39,255 nt of DNA. Origin: Neelides folsomi. Taxonomy: Eukaryota; Arthropoda; Collembola; Neelipleona; Neelidae. Of this stretch, positions 32,394 to 39,255 are shown piece by piece; position 1 is the first letter of the stretch; each line of letters begins with the position of its first letter. Where the stretch lies: contig JAQGBZ010000499.1 in the NCBI GenBank assembly GCA_034687125.1, positions 1 through 39,255 of the forward strand, read 5' to 3'. The notes under the pieces were generated by a model, which was given only the letters and a program-made list of their open reading frames with translations, searched no databases and was not told where the DNA came from. The position numbers were made by a program, and so were the translations under genes.

Positions 32394-35300
32394 ATGAATG
32401 TGAAGAACTCATTCAGCGGAATTATTCCCCTTGTACTCAAAACACTCAAAGATAAAAATTCAGAATTGAAATTTGGAGATGAAGAAATTTCCTCCTTGTT
32501 TAGTGAAAATGAGGAAGACGAAGAAAATGTTACCATTAACACTTATTCCAATATTCTAAAAATCATTGAAAAGCGGAAGGAGAAACTTTTAGCAGAAACG
32601 TTACAAAATGGAGACAATAGCTCAATTTTAAATGAAAAGGATAGAAATGGAGCTTCGTTGATTCACCATGCGGCCCTAACGAGGAATCCTGAAATTTTGA
32701 AATGTTTATTGAACGCTGGATGGGATACAAATTGCGAAGATCTTTCTTTAAAAACTCCAATGCATTATGTGGTTCTTGGAGGTAATAATTAGTCAATTAC
32801 CTAGTATTTTTTAACATTCACAATATAGTATTTTAATTAGTTAAAATTAACAATTTCATTTCATTTGACATCATGTTTATTTTTACGATCAGGGTGTCGC
32901 TGTGAAAGCTGTGGAGAAAAATCCTCAAAATGTATTGAAATTCTATTTGAAAAAGAAGCCAGAATCGACGTTGAAGACGCGGCCAAGAAAACTCCACTTT
33001 TTTATGCTACAGAAAATATGTTACCCAAGTGTGCAAGAGTCATGTTGGATTTTGGATCTGATATTGGAAAAACGTATGTATGTATAATTTATAGCTTAGA
33101 CTATTACCTATTAATCAAAGCCCAATAAAATATTGTGTATATCTTATGTAGTGATTTTCAATCTTTATAGCAATTTAACTATAGTGCGTTACGTTAATTA
33201 CTTATCAGTACAGTATGTAATTTTGCTGATTTAAGCTATGATCCTGATAAAACAAAGACCATTGGGCAATTACTAGTACAAAAAATACCAGAAGTTCTCA
33301 TAGGCTTCTTGAACAAAGGAATTATTTATAATGAAGTGGACAATTCAAAGTTAAAGTTGGATTTTGGGTAAAAACAAAATGTCATTCTTTAACTTCGAAC
33401 ATTATATACAAAAATATTTAAATTATAAAAAATGAACTTATTTGTATGTTATTTATATCCCGATTATTTTATTATTTTTTAGAATAATTCTTCAGTCAAC
33501 TGAAAATGAAATCACTGCCGAAGATCTCGAAGCCTCAATGACAACAACGGAGACTAATTTATTAAATTACATCTTTTTAAAAGCCCACCGCTCCGGTCTT
33601 GAACTTCTGTTGACCCATCCTTTATCCGAAGCTTTTATCCATCTGAAATGGAATTCGGTGTCAAAGTTCTTTCTAATGATTCGGCTCTTTTACCTCGCCC
33701 TTACCATTGCCTACACAGTGTTCATCTTCAAAGTGTTTCTTTCCAACTGCCCCTGGACTTATGCAGATCCTATGAATAATACAAATTGTGAGCAGAACAC
33801 TTTGACATATATCATGGGCGGATTGGTGGCTATTTGGGTCTTGGCCATGATCTTAAATGAAATGCATGAAGTGTACAATGTGGGGATTAACAAGTACTTG
33901 AAAGACGGTGTGAATTACGCATGGTGGACGCTCATTGTCGTTGCTTTCTTGTCGATGCTCCCGGCTGTTGGAGTTGAGCCATTTGAATGGCAATATCCCA
34001 TGGCGGGATTTGGAGTCTTTATGAGCTGGTCGATGAACATTGTCCAAGTTGGAAGAATCCCAATGTTCGGAGTTTATGTAGAAATGCTGGGAAAGGTAAT
34101 TTTAATATTTAATCATAAACTTTTAATTTTTGGAAAGCGCTTATTGTCAGATCAAGACTACCTGTAGGAAGCTTAGAAAACTTAGATTTTAATTTGATCA
34201 AAAATCAGATCATCTATTGTTTAAATATTTAATTATTTAGACCTAGATGACAGGAGAAAAATAAAAGAATAGCTGTACAGGTTTAAGCGTATACTTAAGT
34301 ATAGTCAGTTAGTTAACTAGGGTTAAATTCAGGTTAAACATTCAATTAATTGATTATTTGCTCTCACAGACTTAACTTTATTTTTTTATCAAAGAGAATT
34401 AAAGTCAAACTTTCACACTTTTAACTTTTATTAATGTTAATCATCAATTTCGTCTTCAAATTGTACAATGTATTCAATGCATGCTCATAAAAGTGATTAA
34501 ATTGTTTTTATTGTTCATTGTACAGGTGCTGAGAGACTTCTTCATTTTTTCCTTCACGTACGCTTCGCTAATCTTCGCCTTTGCACTCGGCTTTTGTATT
34601 ATATTTCCCGAGGTACAAAAAATGGGTCAAATGAAGTTATCTAACACATATTCATAATTTCCGCATTAAAAAAACGAACAATATTGCCAAATATCAAACT
34701 AAAATTACGAACTTGGATGACTTACGATGGAACATAACTTTAATAGATTGATTTAAGTTTAAGTAATTAATAATAATTTAATTCTTTATTTAGAACGAAT
34801 TCTTCAGTTCAATTCCTCTCTCACTTGTGAAAACACTTCTGCTGATGTTGGGTGAGCCAGATTATGATGGTTTATTAGGTGTTGAGTTGAATCCACGGGC
34901 TGATGATTACGAATACACCATTCCTGCCCATATTTACTATGTTGGCTTCATTGTCATCATCTCCATTGTCCTCATGAACTTACTTCTTGGGTTGGCAGTG
35001 AGCGACATACAAGTATGGAAATTATTTAAATATTATCCCATAAATTACTATTATTATTTATTGTTGAAAAATTCAATAAACCACTATCATTTATTTCATC
35101 AATTTCATCAATTTCTCAATATTACTTATGTATAACGAAGAATAAGGGCAATAAATTAAATTTTTGATAAAGTCATTTTAGTCATATGTAAATGTAGCGG
35201 ATGGATTGCAATTTTATTGCAAATGACAAGTTAATCCCAATAAAATTAGAAAATTTTTTGGATACTAAACGTAACACGTTTTCCACTCTAGCAACTTCAA

Positions 35301-36868
35301 GAGTATTCCAACTTGTCTCGAATCACGCGTCAAGTTAAACAGATTGCCCTCTTCGAGTCTCTCTTGTACAATCAGCTTCTTCCGGTGAAGATCTCGAAAC
35401 TCCTCATTCGTTACTTTTCCATTCTGAGGAAAATTGATGGGTAAAATATTAAATTACTCGCTCATTTCTTCATCCTATGCTTTTTCATACATAATATGCA
35501 TCTTGAAAATCTCAAGACGTGTCTCGGTTTCTTTTATAAATTATAAGAATGTCTTGTACATATTATGTATTTGATATAATAAAGTAAAACAATACAGAAG
35601 AATGTTAAAGTTAAAAATTTATGTTTACGGGGTGGTTTTATGTGTATTATATATTACCGTGTTTTTTTACCATATTTTTCGTAAGAGTTCATTATGCCGT
35701 GACTCATGACTCATGACCTTTCGTTTTATTGTTTCTTCGCCGCTTTGTTAGTTCCCTGTTGTCTGTGACCAAATAGGAGAGTTTTGTCTAATTGGAAGAA
35801 TTCTTCCTGTGGAGATCGACTGAGATCTTCAAGAGTGCGGAAGAGATGAGTGAGATCACAATGGGATTAAAAAGTGAGATTGAACCACGTAGTAATCCAA
35901 ATCTTTTAAATTATGTATTATTAAATTTTCCCTTTCACCCTTTTAAGAACTGTACAAATGGAGTTTTTCTGACATTCAATTTTTCCTTCAGTGGAATCGA
36001 GCTCTTGAAATCTGATCCGCGTTGTGGGGAAAAAGGTAAATGAATTAAAGTCATTAAGCTGTGAAGTGAGGAGTGTGAAAGACATACGCGAAAACGCGAA
36101 GGAATTTTTCCTACAAGTTGAACTTCTTCAGATGCTTTTGTTTTTACAAGCTTTAACTAACTGTAACGCATCTTAGCACACATTCGATTCTCACTTTTAT
36201 TATTAAAGCTTTAATATACACCTGCTAAACTCTTTACCTTTAAGTGCTAACTTTATATATTAATGTATTTGAGAATATTTAACTTTGAACCTAAAGCGAC
36301 TACTACATGTGAAGTCTGTGATTAATTCCTTTACAGCCGCTACTTTCACTTTTCACCAACGGACCCTCACGACAATGGTCTTCCTGAGGAACTGAAGCAG
36401 AAGTTCATCCCATATCTCACAACTTCCCCTTGTCTCAATAAGAAGAGCATGAGAGGAATCATTAAGGCAAATATTCCAAAGATCGTTAAAACCACGCATA
36501 AAGGTGTTTGGGGAATTTCACAAAATGGAAATGAAAAGAACAGCGATGGAGAGGGGATCGATTTAAGTAAATTGAAAAGAAAAGCAAGTGGTGGAGAATC
36601 TGATGGTTCAATTGGTGGTCGGTCAATTGGCGGAGGGTCAATTGGTGGTCAATTTGGGAAACGTGGTTCAACAGGTGGTCTGAGCTTGAATGGAAAACGT
36701 CCATCTGTCAAGAAGAAAAAAGATAAATCCAAACATGGGAGGAAAGAAAGGGAATTATTTTTCAGGATTTTACAATCTTTGGAATCCTCCATGCAGGAGA
36801 TTAAAGACGAAGTGACAACTTTGAAAGAGAAAATTGATGGGATGAAGAGGAATGATAATGAAGTGTGA
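32394..36868 (+). CDS. TRPA-family cation channel with few ankyrin repeats, eight exons
   Basis: TRPA channels are tetrameric plasma-membrane cation channels that sense heat, irritants or touch. Exons 32394-32781, 32893-33073, 33209-33367, 33483-34095, 34526-34612, 34794-35012, 35292-35440 and 36337-36868 join in phase to 775 aa. About three ankyrin repeats lie at residues 82-190 (NGASLIHHAAL, KTPMHYVVLGG, KKTPLFYATE). Hydrophobic segments S1-S4 fall in residues 304-436, S5 at about 448-474, the pore loop at 480-505 with LLLMLGEPDYDGLL, and S6 at 522-545 with VLMNLLLGLAVSDIQ, the strongest family mark. QLQEYSNLSRITRQVKQIAL follows, as in TRPA1. The C-terminus has a SIGG-type Gly/Ser repeat, a basic KKKKDKSKHGRK run and a coiled coil (LQSLESSMQEIKDEVTTLKE). 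Relatives have 8-17 ankyrin repeats, so this is short, or 5' exons are missed. The frame is open for 33 codons before the ATG. Confidence 0.85.
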
Positions 36869-37733
36869 AATGGGGATTTAAGTCATTTGAAAGATTAAAC
36901 ATGCCTGAATTATTCCCCACTTTGATTCATAATGACCAAATTAAGTAAGAGGATTTCTAATTAGCATTCATTCAATGTGATATGGTTTGACTTTGATTAA
37001 CGAACTTATTAATGTTTACTTGATTATAAATTACGTGATTAAAAATCCATAATTTGTATTTTTCTTTACATTTATGATTTAATGAAAATAATTTTTAAAT
37101 CACACATAATATATGCAATTTTTCATAAAATTATGCTGGTGCTTACATAATTAATTATAATTTAATTATGATTTATGACAAATGAATTTCAAAGGCTCAT
37201 AGGCGTCATATCATAGGTCAAAGATAATGTGTTTGACATTTTTCATCTTTTCATCATAATAACAATGTCTTGCACGTTAATATAAAACCTAGTATCTTTT
37301 CTTTTAAAGTAATATTAATTTATTTATAGACATTATATTTATAATACGATACACAATTGTATTTGTATTGTAGTTACATCTAATCCTAATCACAATCACT
37401 AATCATATAAATAGACATATTTTTGCATGTATTTAGATGTCTGTGTCGTTCTGAATGTTTGAAGGAACAAAATTGAATGGGAATTTCTACGCAGCTCACA
37501 ATCAGCTTTCAGGCAAATCATAGGGCAAAGCATGACTGCACTGCTCCTCAAAACTCCACTTGCCGGTTCGCTTCTTCCTCCTTTAATTATTTAATTAATT
37601 GTCAATTAAGTGAGTAGTTGAAGATGAGTTAAGTCGGAATCCATTTCTTATAATTCCGACTATCGATTGGAAAAGAGACGACTTTGAGGACAAAGAGTTT
37701 CTTTGGAAATCTAATTCTTGGTCTAATGACAAA
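36869..37733. other. Intergenic between TRPA and the acidic orphan
   Basis: AT-rich 3' flank of the TRPA gene, then a more mixed region (37440-37733) that probably holds the promoter and 5' UTR of the next gene. No other gene seen. Confidence 0.5.
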
Positions 37734-38689
37734 ATGGAGAAGCGACGTACGAGGTAAAAATTTATGTTATTTATTAGTTAGTGTACCTTTACAGTTAATT
37801 CTAATAATTGATAACACGATAAATTATTTATTAGGCTTATTATTAATATCCATCTTTGACTTTATTAAAGATTATTTGTGCATTGAATTTATTATAGATT
37901 ATTTAATATTTTAATTGTTTTGTTGATTCAAAAGGATTGATGCTCAACCTTCGAGATTCGGAAAGGCTCTTTATTCCCTCTTATACAAGATTGTTGACGA
38001 AGTTGAAATTGTATGGATATTTTAATATTATATTTCGATTTTACTATCAATATTTTAAAACTTACTTTTTATAGTTAATATATTTAAAACTTTCTTTTAT
38101 ATATTTATATCTAAATTACGTCTTAATTTCTATTTTATAATTATAAATGTAAATACAGGGCGATGTTCCTCTTGAACCACCAGCTGATTTAATGAAGCGC
38201 CCTCGAGTCAAATACATTCCCAATTCGAGTCTCTCGCCCAAATCTTCCAGATGGTTGAAGGAGAAATTAAATGTTACCGACTCTGAGCCTGAACCTGAGA
38301 CGACGACGGATGGAACGGAGGCGGTTGAAATGATCGAATTTTCAAACTTCTCCCACGACGGCAACTTGATTATTAAGAACGAAGACGGAGTTGTGTTTAC
38401 CCTGGCTGAAGGAGAAGAATACGAAATTATCGGAGAGGCTGTGAGTGACCACGGGCATGACAACATTGAAATCATTGAAGTGGACCACGAGACAATGGCG
38501 TCGCTGACTGCAGGATCCACCCAAGGACGTTCCGATGTCTCATCTCAAACGATCGTTTTTAATGATTCTCATCATGGAACGAGTGATACGATTCAAATTA
38601 CCGAGCTTAGTGACAACGATGAGAATATCGGACAAATTGTCAAGCTCATTGGATCCGAAGAAGCTGCATTTTATCATCAGCAAGAGTGA
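37734..38689 (+). CDS. Acidic protein of unknown function, three exons
   Basis: Exons 37734-37753, 37935-38010 and 38159-38689 join in phase to 208 aa. The start (MEKRRTRIDAQPSRFGKALY) is basic. A helical piece follows (SLLYKIVDEVEI), then a Pro-rich linker (GDVPLEPPADLMKRPRVKYI). The last 130 residues are rich in Asp, Glu, Thr and Ser (TDSEPEPETTTDGTEAVEMI, GEEYEIIGEAVSDHGHDNIE) and include repeated (I/V)-(E/Q)-(I/V)-x-E/D strings. There is no signal peptide or membrane segment, so it is probably cytoplasmic or nuclear. I do not recognise a family. The tiny first exon is inferred from a good donor (ACGAGGTAAAA) and phase, so the true start could be elsewhere. Confidence 0.65.
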
Positions 38690-38984
38690 TACTTATTATT
38701 TATTTTATAAGATAAATATTTAAGTACATTAGATCTTATTAAACTTATATGACTGACTAAAGTTTAAGTTTAATTGTAGATTGTTATTTTATTCAATAAG
38801 TGAAGGAAGATTTGGTATAATATCAATTGTTCACAAGATTAATTGGTAAGAAAGCTATAGTTAAACAGCACCAATTTAAGTATAATTTAATGATTTCATT
38901 TCCCACTTTGATTTATATAGGAAAATTGAGGTATTGCAGACAATAAACTAGGTATATCCGGGAAGATCTATAGAAAATGAATTA
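38690..38984. other. 3' flank of the acidic orphan
   Basis: AT-rich, no frame or repeat of note before the satellite begins. Confidence 0.5.
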
Positions 38985-39255
38985 TTTCAAAACTGTACCA
39001 AAGTGAACAATATATTATTTCTTTGTTTAAAATTTCAAAATTCTACCAAAGTATTTTCAAGAATAACATTTTCTGTTTTTATTTTATAAATTACATTTTA
39101 TAATTCTACCAAAGTGATTAAATCTTTATATTTATAAGTATATTTTCCTTTTTAGAATACCCTATAAAAATATATTTGAAAATTCTACCAAAGTATTTTC
39201 AAGAATAACATTTTCTGTTTTTATTTTATAAATTACATTTTATAATTCTACCAAA
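38985..39255. repeat. Start of a satellite array, 142-bp dimeric period, open at the window edge
   Basis: TTCTACCAAA starts at 39041, 39104, 39183 and 39246, giving alternate spacings of 63, 79 and 63 bp. The 73-bp stretch from 39041 is repeated exactly from 39183, a 142-bp period made of two related half-units. A decayed half-unit (CTGTACCAAAGTG) sits at 38993. The array is cut by the window end, so its length is unknown. Confidence 0.85.

Noticed and set aside
35792..36043. Frame inside the last TRPA intron
   Set aside because: Skipping it keeps the reading phase of the channel, and its sequence has no match to TRPA C-termini.
1..39255. Search by eye for tRNA genes (GGTTCRA loop with acceptor pairing)
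   Set aside because: The few GGTTCRA strings seen lack paired stems around them.

Overview
The window looks like nuclear DNA of an AT-rich animal genome, most likely an arthropod. Genes carry short spliceosomal introns (about 60-900 bp, GT...AG). There are arthropod-type TATA/TCAGT-like promoter signals, animal families (otopetrin, TRPA channel, Skp2) and several kinds of DNA transposon. I cannot name the species; a springtail or another hexapod/crustacean lineage is only a guess.

Layout. (1) 1-6047 is a transposon-rich, broken region. It holds an ankyrin-repeat fragment, a G/C-rich palindromic minisatellite, two facing inverted copies of one repeat unit about 4.7 kb apart, a decayed minus-strand gene, a small hAT-like element with perfect 20-bp ends, and an isolated death-domain exon on the plus strand. 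(2) 6048-6928 is the C-terminal half of a low-specificity L-threonine aldolase whose N-terminal exons are not in the window; the right repeat unit ends 85 bp before its first visible exon. (3) 8242-11357 is a complete seven-exon otopetrin-like proton channel. (4) 12576-13170 (minus) is an orphan with a signal peptide, an acidic domain and a very long hydrophobic block. (5) 14329-15291 is a dead Tc1/mariner element. (6) 17595-19384 is a complete four-exon Skp2 F-box/LRR gene. (7) 20253-21020 (minus) is a three-exon secreted Gly/His/Trp-rich peptide precursor with a good TATA promoter. (8) 21140-32393 is an 11-kb gene-poor stretch containing one clear 529-bp mariner-type MITE. (9) 32394-36868 is an eight-exon TRPA-type channel with only about three ankyrin repeats. 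(10) 37734-38689 is a three-exon acidic protein I do not recognise. (11) From about 38985 to the window end a satellite with a 142-bp dimeric period begins.

The genes do not form a pathway. Two are ion channels that may serve sensory cells (otopetrin for acid, TRPA for heat or irritants), one is a ubiquitin-ligase subunit, one is metabolic, and three are orphans. Exon joins given here were checked by hand for reading phase. Complete models: otopetrin 689 aa, Skp2 438 aa, TRPA 775 aa, secreted peptide 123 aa, acidic orphan 208 aa, hydrophobic orphan 193 aa.
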